Shown here: one piece after another, positions 1 through 11,637 of the stretch
Numbering within the stretch: position 1 is the first letter of the stretch
How the letters are laid out: each line of letters opens with the position of its first letter
NCBI GenBank assembly: GCA_003116995.1
Contig: BDSL01000011.1
Location: 620,001 to 684,000 of the forward strand
Direction of reading: 5' to 3'
From: Yamagishiella unicocca
Taxonomy: Eukaryota; Chlorophyta; Chlorophyceae; Chlamydomonadales; Volvocaceae
DNA: 64,000 nt
The notes under the pieces: model-generated
Told to the model about the DNA's origin: nothing
Databases searched by the model: none
What the model saw: only the letters and a program-made list of their open reading frames with translations
Translations under genes and position numbers: made by a program

Positions 1-61
1 GTGCTTACACGTTTGGTCTGTCTTGCCTTCGCAAGCGAGACTCTGTTTGCTTTATTTGCAG

Positions 62-171
62 GTGTGGGGGCAGTGGCAACCATCTTGGCGACTAAGGCTA
101 TCAGCAGCGCTGCCACTAAGGCGCTAGACGAGCAAGATGCTGGAGTGAAAGACACAGACGTGAAGTTGTGA
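62..171 (+). CDS. Last exon of a truncated plus-strand gene, product unknown
   Basis: A TTTGCAG acceptor ends at position 61. It is followed by a frame (two split-codon bases, then codons from 64) that stays open to TGA at 169-171. The 35 visible residues begin VGAVATILATKAISSAATKA and end in an acidic tail closing with DVKL. The hydrophobic Ala/Ile/Val run could be a membrane segment or amphipathic helix. Everything upstream lies outside the window, so the function cannot be assigned. A TGTAA motif at 876-880 is a possible polyadenylation signal. The model rests on one acceptor and one short frame. Confidence 0.45.
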
Positions 172-875
172 TGCAATCCAGTGCACGGCGCTGAGCATAA
201 TGACGTGTGGTGTTCTGAACATGGCAGGGGATGTCACGTATACGTATGGTATGGTATACCCACGGTCTGCATTCGGCTTCATGGTGCATGACAGTTGGCT
301 TGAGGGCTGCCTGAGTTGCCCTTAATTCACCCAAAGGGGATTGAAAACACCGCATTTGGTCGACTATCGGCGTCTTTCGTTATGCTTTGGTGCTTGCGTA
401 GTATATGTTGCGCATGCGCGTATAAGGGGCCGATAAATAGCTTGGCAGGCCCTGCAGCGCGATCGTCAGATTGGGGCGGTTGCCGACGGTTATCATAAAA
501 ACGCCATTGATTTCACATGATTAATGTATACGAGCTGCACAGATACCATCGTTCATAGACCGGCATATACATGCAATGCAGTGTTTGCCATTGTTCAACC
601 AGAACTTAGCGCGATTGCCAACGATTTTCCACAACTGGTAAACGCCAAGTCAGCTCCTGGCCAATTGGACTTCATGCGCGGCCCGTTGCATAGCCTTGCG
701 TCGCCAGGCCAAAACACCGGCGTCGGGGCTTTTCAGTGTCATGTGATGCACCCGATGGCTCCATATGGCTCTGCTTCCCAATTGCCAATTTCCGTATCGG
801 GGCTTTTCAGTGTCATGCGATGCACCCGATGGCTCCCAGTTACCAATTTCCGTTTCTTTCGCCCCTTTTAGTTGT

Positions 876-880
876 TGTAA
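876..880 (+). terminator. Candidate TGTAA polyadenylation signal
   Basis: TGTAA is the usual poly(A) signal in volvocine algae. This is the first clear copy after the stop at 171, but it implies a 3'UTR of about 700 bases, so the assignment is tentative. Confidence 0.3.
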
Positions 881-888
881 CTGTTTTT

Positions 889-959
889 AGTGTCCGGCAA
901 TGTGCCGGGTGGTTTGACCTTTTGGTCTGGAGCCCACTGTTACAAGTGCTATTACTACC
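889..959 (+). repeat. Dispersed repeat family A, copy 1
   Basis: Has the GGTCTGGAGCCCACTGTTAC core and the upstream AGTGTCCGGCAATG half. Partial upstream halves precede it at 734-770 and 808-837. Confidence 0.75.
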
Positions 960-1712
960 GGCGCGCATCGGCGGCCCATATCCTTTCTGTACGCTTTTCA
1001 TTTAGAGTGGTTGAAACCCCAAACAATGATTTTGTGGCCTGTGCCACGCGACACGCAACAATTCGTTAGGGACCAACAACTACACAACGGAAAAAGCAAT
1101 GCGATGAAACCAATTTGCAATAACACAGGTGAGAAACACGCTCTTCAAACGTCTGGAACCTAGTGCAACATAAACTTCCAGCAACACGGGTAGGCACGGT
1201 GTGGGGTTGTTAAGACCGAGCTGCCGATAATCCAGCGGCTTGTTACGTGTCAACAGTCCACAAGTTGAATCGTAAAAACATGACGGATATTAAGCGTCGC
1301 TGAAACCATTCAAGGGGCAAGGCGTAGGCCGTGATGAACGCATCATTCGAGCTGAGGCCACGGTGACGATGCACAGGTTGGAGCTAGGCTATCGTGTCAG
1401 TGACCCTTGGGTCAGTGACGCTCAGGCACAGCCATGTACGGTCTAGTGGGTCGTGTCTCGCTACCTGTTTCGGTGTGCATGGCTATGGTCGGCGCTGTCC
1501 GTACAGTCCGAACACTCCTAAGAGACACGGCAAGGAGCTAAGAAAAACGCACGACAGACAGCGACAGAAGAGGAAATCAAAGGACGAACAATATTCAAAA
1601 TGCACCCACAGGACGGAGGATGAGCACAATCCACAATACTCCTGACAGCGCCCCAAACCCCCAGCGCGCGGACTGCCGTACAGCGCGTGATGAGTCGGCC
1701 CCACAGCTCGCA

Positions 1713-4700
1713 TCACATCCAGTTGGCCACCGAGGGGACGTCCCCGGACCAAACCACACTCGTGGCCACGGTTTCATTCGTGAGCGGGTTGCGGCCGGTG
1801 AGCGTGATTTCCGTGGCGCCAAAGCGGAGCTCCGCCTGCCGCGAGCCGAACGAATGTTTGGGCGATGGGTTGGGCGGGACTCAGCAGATGTTGCCGCACG
1901 ACTTCAGGCATAATACATAAGTGCCACCGCAACGGTTTGCAGAGGGAGCACATATTGCCTAACTAGGCACCTGACATATAGGCCTTATTTGTTTGCCTAA
2001 TCTGATGCGCACGTACGGGCCCTAAATGGAAATCCCGGCATGTGGCGTGTGCGGCGGGAGGCGGCATCACACATAAGCCTCCAGGAGCCGCCAGCAGACG
2101 GCTACACAGCCGCAGCCGCTCAGCTCTCATGCGTGCTTCACGTCCTGTCCCCACCCGTTCCTGTTCCCAGCCTCCGGCACATCCAGCGACATGCACGTTT
2201 CGTTTCTTGCATTGCCTCCTTCAGTGCCCGTTGATGCGCCTGATGGCTGTCCTTCTTTGCCTGGAGCCCGCTGCAGTAGTTACTGAGCCTATCTGCCTGC
2301 CCTGATTCGGCATGTAAGCAACGTGTTTTCCTTGTTAGCACCCACCTACCTGCACCAAGTAGCCCCAGGTGCCCCCGCGCCTCACTTCCTCGCAATCCGC
2401 CCACCCCTCCGGCAGATGCAGTACAGCGCGGCCCAGCCGGCGCATGCCAGGCTCTTCCAGGTACGATGCTTCGCGGGCGTCTGTGCCGTACAGCTCGAGG
2501 AAGATGCTGTCCTGGGATCTGTTCCAGCACGCACGCACAGGCCAGGTGGCAAAGTGCGGCATTAGCTCGTCACACGGCGATAGCGTGGAGCACCCGCAAT
2601 AGCCACTTGTCCTCACCGCCCAGCCGGCCAGCCCATTACATTACCCGTGGCTTGCTGCAAGACCGGCGGCGTCCGTACTGCGTGACGTTTAGCAGCGTCC
2701 CGGCGATGTGCCTGGATGCTAATAACCCGCTATATGTCCGCTATTTCTTTCAGTGCCAGGCGATGCGCCCGATGGCTCTACCTTTTAAGGTCTGGAGCCC
2801 ACTGTGATGATTATCACTGCGTGTCCGCATCTACAGGATCCGGTCAGGACCAAGCGCGTGCGTGTGGGAATGAGTACACCCCGTCGCCGCCGGCGTCGAG
2901 CGGCCCGACAGGCCTGGTGAATGAACGGACCCAATCCATACACCGGTGGCAGCACGCTGACCCGCCCGCCTTCCCCCTGGCGAGCCAGCCAGCCGCACAC
3001 CCACTTATGCAAGGGAGCGCAGAAGTGCTCCACCACCTCCTCCGACTCAACGAACTGGCCCCGGAACACGAACGCCGCAAACGTGTCATCTGCGGTTGGT
3101 GAGTTGGTTGACAGTCGGTTGGTGGTTGGTTGCCACGCACGCAACGCTTCGTTGCGTGCATGGGACCGCGGCATGACATATGCGTTCGTGGATCTTGTCC
3201 ACCTGCCTTCCGAGCGCCGTAAGTCCTACGACGGGTCGTATCAGGAGCTTGCGTGGCACGGTTGCTGAAGCTTCAGCGATGACTCAATCTTACACGGGGG
3301 CTCCACAATCGCGCAAAACGGGATCCAGGATGAAATCAGCACAGCCCGGTGACCCCACGCTGCCCCGAAACCACCCACCCGCGTAGTAGGTGCTGTCCTC
3401 GTGGTTCCACACCTGGGGGGCGAGTAACGTAATGCGGCAAGTAAAACCCTAACACACACAGAGATCGTCCTGTCACACCAGCTAGACAGTTGTGCGCACA
3501 ACCACCATAAACGTAGCTTCAGTATACGACGCCGAAAACCGTTCCGGGGCAGATGGTAGCGCCCCTCAATCAAGCCCTTCTGCCCCTACCTCGGTGCCTC
3601 TCCGCGGCCCGCAAGTTCCGCACCTTGCTTGGATAGCCCCTGGTGGCCAGGCTGGTCTCGTGCGCGGCCGACCAGGGGGCGGTGGCCGCCAGGCCGTAGC
3701 TCAGCCGGCAGGCGCGGGCCGACACGCGCGACGGCTCGCGGCCGTACAGTACGGCACCTAAGTGCGTACGGCATCGGCAGGACAGTGTGTGGACGCAGTC
3801 ACTCAGTGCGTGGATGTAATGAAGCGCTGTGCAGTGGTAAGACAGCTGGGAGGAAAACAGGCTTGCTGGCCATAAACGGTGACGAAAAAGTAGACGTCAA
3901 TGGATGGTATTTGCCAAGTATGCCTTCCGGTAACCAGACATCGCCACCCCACGAATACCAAGCAGCAGAGCACGCCAGCAGCAGCGCCCACCCACCCACC
4001 CATCATGGGTCATGGGCACGTCCGTCCTAAACGGTTTTCCCTTCGTACACGGGTTTCCCTTGCAACCCACCCATCATGACTGCCGCGGCCGGGTACTGCG
4101 GCATCAGGAGAGGCAGCGGCTGGGGCCCCCGCGCCTCAGCCAGCTCGTTTCGCACACGCCGCTGCAGGTAGGGCGAGCACGCGAACCCGCCAGCGAGCAA
4201 CACCTGCAGCGCACACGATCATCCGATGGACCCGACCGGCAAGCTAGGAGGCGTGTCAGTCGGTAGCAGTGGACCCGACCGGCAAGCCAGGAGGCGTGTC
4301 AGTCGGTAGCAGTGGACTTAACGGCGTAGCGCAGCATGCCCGAAGGAACGCCGCTTGCCAGCTACGAGGGCCGTCCCCTACCTACCTTAGTCGCCGGCTG
4401 GCCGTTGCTCGCGCCCTCCGCCGCCACCCTCCGCGCCATCTGCACGATGACGTCTACCACGGGGCCGAATACCTCCCGCACCAGAACCTCCCCGGGCAGC
4501 ACCAGGTGGGAGTCCAGCAGCCAGGGCCGGAAGCACGACCTCAGCGACCCGCGGGTCAGCAGGCCCGCGGCGGCGCCTCGCTCGCCCCTCCGCTCAAGCT
4601 CCTGGAGGACTTACCGAGCCGCATTGTAGGTTGGTGCGTACCATGTAAGAGGCAGCAGCGGTCGGCGAGACAAGTAAGCACTTGTAAGCAGCGAGGTAGT

Positions 4701-6272
4701 TGTAAATGTTACAGCGAGGTTGTTGATGTAACGGTTACAGTGGGTTCCAGACCAAAAGGTAGAACGAGGTGTTGTTGGGTATGCGCCCTCCCGCAGCTTG
4801 CCACATGCACAGGTCAGCAGCTCGACGTTGTAGCAGTAGTAGTAACGTTGTAGTAGCGGCCCTGACGGCAGCCTAGGATACCCCAGCTGCACCCACCTGG
4901 AGGGTCTCCGGCGACAGTGCGTCCAACAGGCTCTGCGGCAGCGACAGCGCGATGTCGTACTTTCCCGTCATCCGTACAAATCGCTCTGCGCCACGGTACC
5001 CCCTCGCCTGTCCTTCTCCTTCTTCCTCTACCTCCTCCTCCTCGTCCTCGTCCTCCTCCTCGTCCTCCTCGTCCTCCTCCTCCCCCTCATCGGTGCGCGG
5101 CGCCTCTCTTAGCCCCCAGGAATAGGCTTCATCAGCCGCCCGCATTGCCGCTGGCGTCGCTGCCGTGAGAGCCTCTGCACGGCTGGCCAGCGCGGTGGAG
5201 GTATGGGTGGCAGCGGTGGCAGCGGCTGGCCGCAGGAGGTTCGGCAGCGGCTGGATGCCGTCGAAGTGGCGCTTGGCTCGCTCCCACCTGCGAGCAGCCG
5301 ATCAGCCGTTGCCCGACTTCGCGACTCGGTCTTGGGCTCTATCTGTTCAGTGAGTGGCGTCACCGGCTTAGGCCAAGTAGCAGTAGTAGTAGGCCCAGCC
5401 CTAGGCTAAGTGTTTTATAAATTGGCGCGTACCCAACCAACCAAAGACATCTTTCACCAGCAGCAGGCTTTAGCTGGACAGCAGTGCACGTCCCGCCCAT
5501 CCCTCATATACCTGCTGTCCTCCCATCCAGCTGGTAAGCCTTTCACTACCCGCTTACCATGCCCCGCGGACAACGGACACGTGCGCAAGCGGGAATCGAC
5601 CACCAGCCACGAGGCGCATCACAAGCCTGGGGGTCGATACCTGTACCTGCCAAGTTTCAAGTTGCCCAGACGTCCGCACCTCAAACTTGCCCCTCCCCTT
5701 GCCATCCTGTTCCTCTCAGTCACGCAGTTCCCCTCACACCCGACTCTCACGTGTCGCGCAGGTGAGTCCAATCGGCGGGGTGCTCCGAAACCCAGGCGTC
5801 CCACGGGTCGGCGCCCAGCTCCTCCCGCAGGTAGGCCCACAGCGCATCGTCCACGAAGCGGCCGCCGGCCAGTGCGCCTGCGTACGGTCAACGGAAGCAG
5901 TAAAGCAGTACGGCAGTGGTTGCAGCCTTAGCCGTGACAGGAGTGTGGCAGCAGGCGCCGAGTCGGTCGAGTCGCTCCGAAGAACTGCAGCTGGCGGCGC
6001 TGACCCGACGCGAGGGCCTACCTCTCGGCGGCGCCGTCTCAAACCTTCCTGACCAGCCCACTCAATAATGGTGGACCTTACCGTACACCTTATACCGTAC
6101 ACGTTATGCCGTACATCGTCGCTGTGGACATCAAGCTATCGGCGAGATGACGCCTTCCGCTCGTGCACACCCACTCACCATCGCCGACGGCGGCCTCCCG
6201 CAGCTGCGTCCTGGTAGGAGGCACTTCGGCCGGTGGCGCCGCCGCCGCCGCCTGCCCAGATGCCGCCGCCGC

Positions 6273-6303
<31 letters not shown>

Positions 6304-8397
6304 GCCGCTGCTTTCACTGCCGTCGCCGCCACCACGCGGTGCATCGTGACGTCGGCGGTACCTCCGCCACAGTCCAACACGAGCAGCACGTCCCCGGGCA
6401 TCAGGCAGCAGGGAGAGGAGTGGAGGGCAGCCGTTGTCGTCGCCGCGGACGCGCCCCCGGTGCTGCGTGTAGCCGCCGCAGCCGCCAGAGCCGCCGCCTC
6501 GGGCTCTAGCGTCAGCAGCAGCGAGCTTGAGTTGGCGGTGCGAATGAGGCCTAATCAGCAGTAGTCCAAAGGGGGAAATTGGGCACGAGTGGCAGAAGTG
6601 AGGAGGTAGCGTTTGTTACCGTGGGTTTAGGGCCAGAAGGTAGAGAAGGTGTTTTGTAGCGGTGGGGGGTTTGGGGCGGTACGGAGGGAAGGAACATGCT
6701 GCGTGTGGACGAGTAAAAACACAGGATGCCTTGCCTCTTAAAATGACCTACAGCAGCATTGGTGTTCAACTCCGCTAGCTAGGGTATTGCTTCCGGCCTC
6801 GCATTACCTTTCCGGGCACACATACACGCAGGTGCCGCCTCTCCCAGCCACCGAAGAGAGCCCCCGCTACTCGTCGGTAGCACTCATCGTCCCATCCACC
6901 CCCACGGGTCTTCCGAGCATCCACGGGCCTTTTTCGAAACGCAACCCCACGGGTGGCGTCTCAAACCCCCCCACCCAACCATCCACCCACCCGCCAGGTG
7001 CGCCGCCTGCCTCATCCTGGCCTTGGCCGCCTGGCTCCAAATGGCGGGCAGTGTGAGACACCAGACAACACGGTCGGGGTGGAACACGGGCCGGGCCCCA
7101 GCCAGCTGGCGTGTCAGGTGCTCCACAATGTACCTACGAGGGAGCCCCCTCGCCTCACCGATGGCTCTAACTTGTGGTCTGAAACCCACCTGTAACAGTT
7201 ACTACTACTACCTTGTCTGTGTAAAACACTCAACAACAAAAAAGTTGAAGGGCGCGAAAATCAGCCCAGGAAAGCGACGGTACTGAAGGCGCGACCTGAA
7301 ACTTGAAGCTTCGCCGCTAGTGCCAGCGGGAGCCAACGCGAGAGAGAGCACGCAAACAACAGGCAGGGGCCCCCTTCTTGGAAATCCCACCCATGGGCGA
7401 AGCGGAGACGTACCTTCGGGGCGGTGAGGGGGAGAAGGGAAGCAAGCGGAGGCGAATGGTAGACTAAAACACGTGGCGAACACCCCCCCCCCGGGTCGGG
7501 CAACCCTCCTGCATCCCAGTCCACACACTTGCCCGGCCGCAGTTACCCGGCCGGTTGTCTGCATCCTGTCCTTTTCGCGTCAAAGGTTTTTATTATGCCA
7601 CCCCCCGGGGCCACCCCACCGCACCTGCGCACTGCGCCCAGGAAGTCCGCCACCACCTGCACCACCGACAGCCCCGGGGGCAGGGAGGCCCTCAGCGACG
7701 CCCGCAGCCTCTCCGGCGAGTAGCGCCCACCTCCGCGTGCGCCTGCTCCACCGCCGGTCCCATCGTGAGCACCGGCGCCCTCCTCCAGCAGCAGCTTGAA
7801 GCTCTCCAGGTAGGTGTAGCCGCTGGCCGCAGCCCGCTCCTCAGTGTCCATCATGGCCCAGCGTCGCCAGGCCGTCCAGCCCCAGGCCTCCTGCAGCCGG
7901 CGGGCCGGCGTCGTACAACGGACGTAGTACGGCAGGTGGTTGGGAGCGTGGACGATAGATCGGGCCCCGTCGCGTTGGAAGCGTCACGGTCGCACTAGGT
8001 AGCTGCCCGCACATCCGCAACGTACTGCCCCACTCGGTTACGTTGTACACGGTTACACGGTGTGTACGTGGGGCGACGACGGTCCCAGCGCGCTCGTCCA
8101 GATAGCAAAGATTCCGCCCAAATAAACTCAAGACCACTTCCAATCATGCAAGTCTCATTTTGTTGTTCGCACCAGGTGGCGGCCCCGGTACAGCACGGCA
8201 GTTCGCGTCTTCGGGTCGGCAATAGGCTGGTCGGGCCACGAACAGTGCTGCATGACCCGTGGGTCGCTACCTCCATCCTCCAATTCGCAGTACGCGAAGC
8301 CCGTTGCATGGGTTCCGAAGTCGAGGCCGACGGCCACGGTGGGCTTGGGAAGCTGCAGCGCGCTGGACGCGGCGTTGGGTGGTGGGGGTGCAGCCAT
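1713..8397 (-). CDS. HSPA12-like atypical Hsp70 protein, 13 exons
   Basis: Phase-consistent exons: 8397-8173, 7890-7625, 7133-6991, 6550-6179, 5877-5751, 5287-4897, 4601-4386, 4203-4071, 3757-3624, 3412-3379, 3089-3005, 2518-2386 and 1835-1713, giving 793 aa. The actin/Hsp70 ATPase landmarks are present: phosphate-1 VGLDFGTHATG in exon 1, LTLPAIWSQAAKARMRQAA in exon 3, TLEPEAA followed by phosphate-2 LDCGGGTADVTMHRV in exon 4, and adenosine motif LLAGGFACSPYLQRR in exon 8. The C-terminal region follows the HSPA12 pattern (YLEEPGMRRLG, then LRFGATEITLTGRNP) and has no canonical Hsp70 substrate domain. Human HSPA12A is 675 aa; the extra length here comes largely from a poly-Ala insert in exon 4 and a Glu/Asp tract in exon 6. 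Family members are cytosolic ATPases with poorly defined clients. The gene is divergent from the Gln-rich gene at 9134. Exact splice sites are inferred. Confidence 0.86.
2222..2284 (+). repeat. Dispersed repeat family A, copy 2
   Basis: Diverged full-length copy (CAGTGCCCGTTGATGCGCC to CTGGAGCCCGCTGCAGTAG) in the last Hsp70 intron, antisense to the gene. Confidence 0.65.
2751..2820 (+). repeat. Dispersed repeat family A, copy 3
   Basis: Best full-length copy: CAGTGCCAGGCGATGCGCCC, GATGGCTCTACC, then GGTCTGGAGCCCACTGTGAT. In an Hsp70 intron, antisense. Confidence 0.8.
4021..4066 (-). repeat. Dispersed repeat family B, copy 3
   Basis: On the minus strand it reads TTGCAAGGGAAACCCGTGTA and continues into an AAAACCGTTTAGGACG end. 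It starts four bases inside the Hsp70 intron whose donor is at 4070, in sense with the gene. Confidence 0.75.
4227..4316. repeat. 43-bp tandem duplication in an Hsp70 intron
   Basis: Two near-identical 43-bp copies (4227-4269 and 4270-4312) begin TGGACCCGACCGGCAAG and differ at about one base. They lie inside the intron between 4386 and 4203, so most of that short intron is this repeat. Confidence 0.85.
4728..4790 (-). repeat. Dispersed repeat family A, copy 4
   Basis: The minus strand reads TTTTGGTCTGGAACCCACTG, then TAACCGTTAC. It is in an Hsp70 intron, in sense. Confidence 0.8.
6613..6650 (-). repeat. Dispersed repeat family A, copy 5
   Basis: The minus strand reads CTACCTTCTGGCCCTAAACC, then CACGGTAAC. 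A diverged copy in an Hsp70 intron. Confidence 0.6.
6902..6950 (-). repeat. Dispersed repeat family B, copy 4
   Basis: On the minus strand it contains GCCCGTGGATGCTCGGAAGA and a second CCGTGG core. It is 40-90 bases inside the Hsp70 intron starting at 6990, purine-rich strand in sense. Confidence 0.7.
7159..7211 (+). repeat. Dispersed repeat family A, copy 6
   Basis: GATGGCTCTAAC, then GGTCTGAAACCCACCTGTAA and a TTACTACTACTA end. In an Hsp70 intron, antisense. Confidence 0.75.
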
Positions 8398-9133
8398 TGC
8401 TGCCGCTGTTGTTTTGGCGCGGCGCAAAACAGTGGTTTTTTGGTTGTTTAATCGAGCATGTACAATATAAAAACCATACTGCGCTATCAAACGAAATACG
8501 AAACAGCTATGATCGTCTGCGCGTCGCGCAATGCGGAGATTCGATCCCGTTAAAGTTGTCGTCCCGTTTCACGGGTACGGTACCAAGGTTCGGACCCAAA
8601 GAAGATTCAAACCTTCCGGGAACGCGAAAGCTTGCCTTTCCCCACGATTACTGCAGCGTTCATATATAAGGTTGTCGACATTAGAGGATCAGATCAGACA
8701 GGCTGATGTCCACCAGCGCCTGTTGATGCTGTCGCGGCTGCGCCCGCACGCCAGCACCACCTCCTTTTGGGTCGCGTTGGATGGGCAACAGTTGCGGCGG
8801 TGGGCTTGCATCTCTCCTTGCGCTGATGCCGAAACCGAGCGGCCCCCTAGGCCGACACACCAAGGACGAGTTCGAGGCCACAAAGCGTGCGGCCGCCCAT
8901 CAAATACATCAACGCGGCTCGGCGCCCGCACAGCAGGTTTGACCCATGAGCGCCTATCTACCCGAAATCCGGCTCCTGAAAACACTGACTTCAGCAGGCG
9001 ACCGAGAACTGGTCTAGCCTGTCTGGCCCGATCCTCATATTCAAAGGCATCATCCTTGGACCGCGCGCCTGGCACTTAGCACCTCGCACCAGCCACGACT
9101 GCGCTCTAGCTATATTGCTCGACGCCAAAGATT
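8398..9133. promoter_or_regulatory. Divergent intergene, Hsp70 (-) and Gln-rich gene (+)
   Basis: About 740 bp separate two divergent start codons, so both promoters and 5'UTRs must lie here unless upstream exons were missed. A TATATAAG box-like element on the plus strand at 8662-8669 sits about 465 bases before the ATG at 9134. No clear heat-shock element array was noticed. Confidence 0.45.
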
Positions 9134-11516
9134 ATGATCGTCGCGCACTTTCTTCTGAACTCAAGGCGCGCTGTCCCCGCGCGCCCGCTTCCGCTTCCGT
9201 CCGTCCTCAGCGCCTTGCAACATCTCGCTTCGACTGCACCTGGGACTTGCCTGCAGGGCTGCCAAGCCGCCACCAACGCCCTCGCCCCTCCGCCGGCCAG
9301 CGGCGGCAATTTCGGCGGCGACGACAGAGCCGCACGCGGGGCCGGCAGTAGCGCCTGGGGCGGCGGCAGTAGCAGCATGGGTGGCGGCGGCGCGCCCGCT
9401 CTCGCTGGCCACTGCGGCCTCAACTGCAGGACGACAGAGTCCAGCATGCCGTGCAGCACCGCCGCCGCAGCTACCGGCGGTGATTTCGCTCCGCAGGAGC
9501 AACGTATGGACCGGGAGGGCAGCAGCACACAGGTTCCGTACCACCAAGCCCCAGGCCCATGGGTTTACGGTCCGGGGCCACATCACTTTGGGCCATACAG
9601 CGGCCGACGCCGGCAGCAGCCGACGCCCCAGCACCCTCATATGATGACGCCGCAACTCCATCCGCGGAACGAAATTGGGCCTCAGACCCAGACCCAACAG
9701 CCGCCGCAGTCGCCGCAGCCGCAGCCACAGTGGCGACCGCAACCGCAACCGCAGCCCCAGCAGCAACCGCAGCAACTGCAGCAGTCTTCCAATGGCGCCA
9801 CCGAGGGGGTCCGCAGCTTCCCCGTTGCCATCACCCCCTCGCCCCCCGGGTCCACCGACTCAATGAGCAGCGGCGGCGGCTTTGGAGGCGGCGCCCGTGG
9901 TGGCGGCGGCGCTGCCACACCGACCCGTGGGTCAATGCCAGCCGTCCATGAGCTCGACGACGCCCGCCGTGCGCCGGAGGGGCGGGGGCCGGATTCCTCC
10001 GACCCCTTCAACGAGCTGATGCACCGCGATAGCTTAGCCTTCCTTTCACCTCATACTCAGCGTCAGGGTCGACCCAAACCCGTTCACCCATGCGACCCAC
10101 CTTGTCCGCAACCCCTGGCGGCGGCTGAGGGGCGGGCGGCTTCGCCGCCACCACCGCCACCACCGGCGCCGCCGCTGGCGCGGCTCAGCGAGGCTGCTGC
10201 TCCTCCGCCAGGTGCTTCCGCTGGGCCCAACAACAGCCTCGCCGGCAGCTTCCCACCGGCCAGGGTTGGAGCAACAGACGCCCGCCCGCGACCTATGCCG
10301 CCGGCGTCACCGCTGCTGGAGGGGCTGGGCGAGTACCACATCCCATCGGAACTGTGGGCCGCGGCTCGCGCCGTGGACGCTCAAACTGCTAGCCAGGTGG
10401 GGATGGGGGTGGCGCCAGCGCCGCCGCAGCAGGCGCAGCAGCAGGCGCAGCAGCAGGCGCAGCAGGCGCAGCACAGCGCGGTGCGGGTGACCCCGGCTCC
10501 CTCCGCTGCCACGCTGGCGGCAGTCGCGAGCACTGCGGCGGGGGGTGCGGCGCTGGCGGCCACCGGAGCCACTGACGGCACCGGTGGGTACGGCGGCGGC
10601 GCCGGCTCGGGAGCCAGCAGCAGCAGCGAGCTCCGAAACCAGCAGGCGGCCCGCAGCGCAGTCAATCCGACGGCGGAGGCCGCGGCTCTGATGGTCGCCG
10701 CCGCCACCACCGGCGCCGTCGCAGCCGCCGCGACCGACCCTGCCCCCGCCAGCGCGAGTGGCGCCGCGCCCTCGTCCTCCCCACAGGCCCGCCAGGAGAC
10801 GGCTGACGCCGCACCCGGTGGGATCCACGGCTGCCCGGGCGCGGCATCACGACCGCAGTCCGCAGCCGGAGCTGGCCCTGCTGCTCTTGCTCCTGTTGGT
10901 CAAGCTGCTCTTGCTTCAGCTGCTACTGCTTCAGCTGTTTCTGCTTCAGCTGTTTCTGCTCCTGCTGCTCCTGCTCATGTTCTTCCTGCTGCTCCTGCTC
11001 CAGCTGCTCCTGTTGGTCATGCTGCATCCGCTTCCGCTGTTCCTGTTCCAGCTGTTCCTGTTCCAGCTTTTGCTTCAGCTGCTCCTGCTCCAGATGCTCC
11101 TTCCCCAGCTTGTCCTGCTCCGGCTGCTCGGGGAGGCCCGACTGCCCTGCGCTCCGTCGCGACCATCGAGCGAGGGGCTGGGACGACCTCACCCGCCACT
11201 GCAGAGTCCGACCTGATGGTGCGGGGTCGGGACCAGCGAGAGGCGCTGTCGTCGCCGGCTCAGCGCCCTCAGCAGCCTGAGAGCCACGTCACCGGCCGGA
11301 GCAGCCTACAGGGTGGCGGCGGCGGCGTCAGTGGCGCCGTCAGCGGCTGCAGTGGCGCCGTCAGTGGCGCCAGCAGGGGTGTTGACGGTGGTCGCAAGGA
11401 AGGCTTAGCGCCGCCAGCGGGGCCTGCGGTGGGTGTTGCCAGCGCGGGGGCACCCGGGATGGCGGCCACCTTGCCGCCGCCGCAGCAGCAGGAGCAGGAG
11501 CAGCAGGAGCAGCAGC

Positions 11517-11586
<70 letters not shown>

Positions 11587-11593
11587 CCAGCAC

Positions 11594-11637
<44 letters not shown>

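Larger units (their letters stand above)
172..1712. other. Gene-free stretch between convergent 3' ends
   Basis: This holds the presumed 3'UTR of the truncated plus-strand gene and the 3' flank of the minus-strand Hsp70 gene. Two direct copies of a roughly 39-bp motif lie at 725-763 and 799-837, and a fuller family A repeat at 889-959. The short open frames lack splice support or recognisable protein sequence. Confidence 0.6.
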
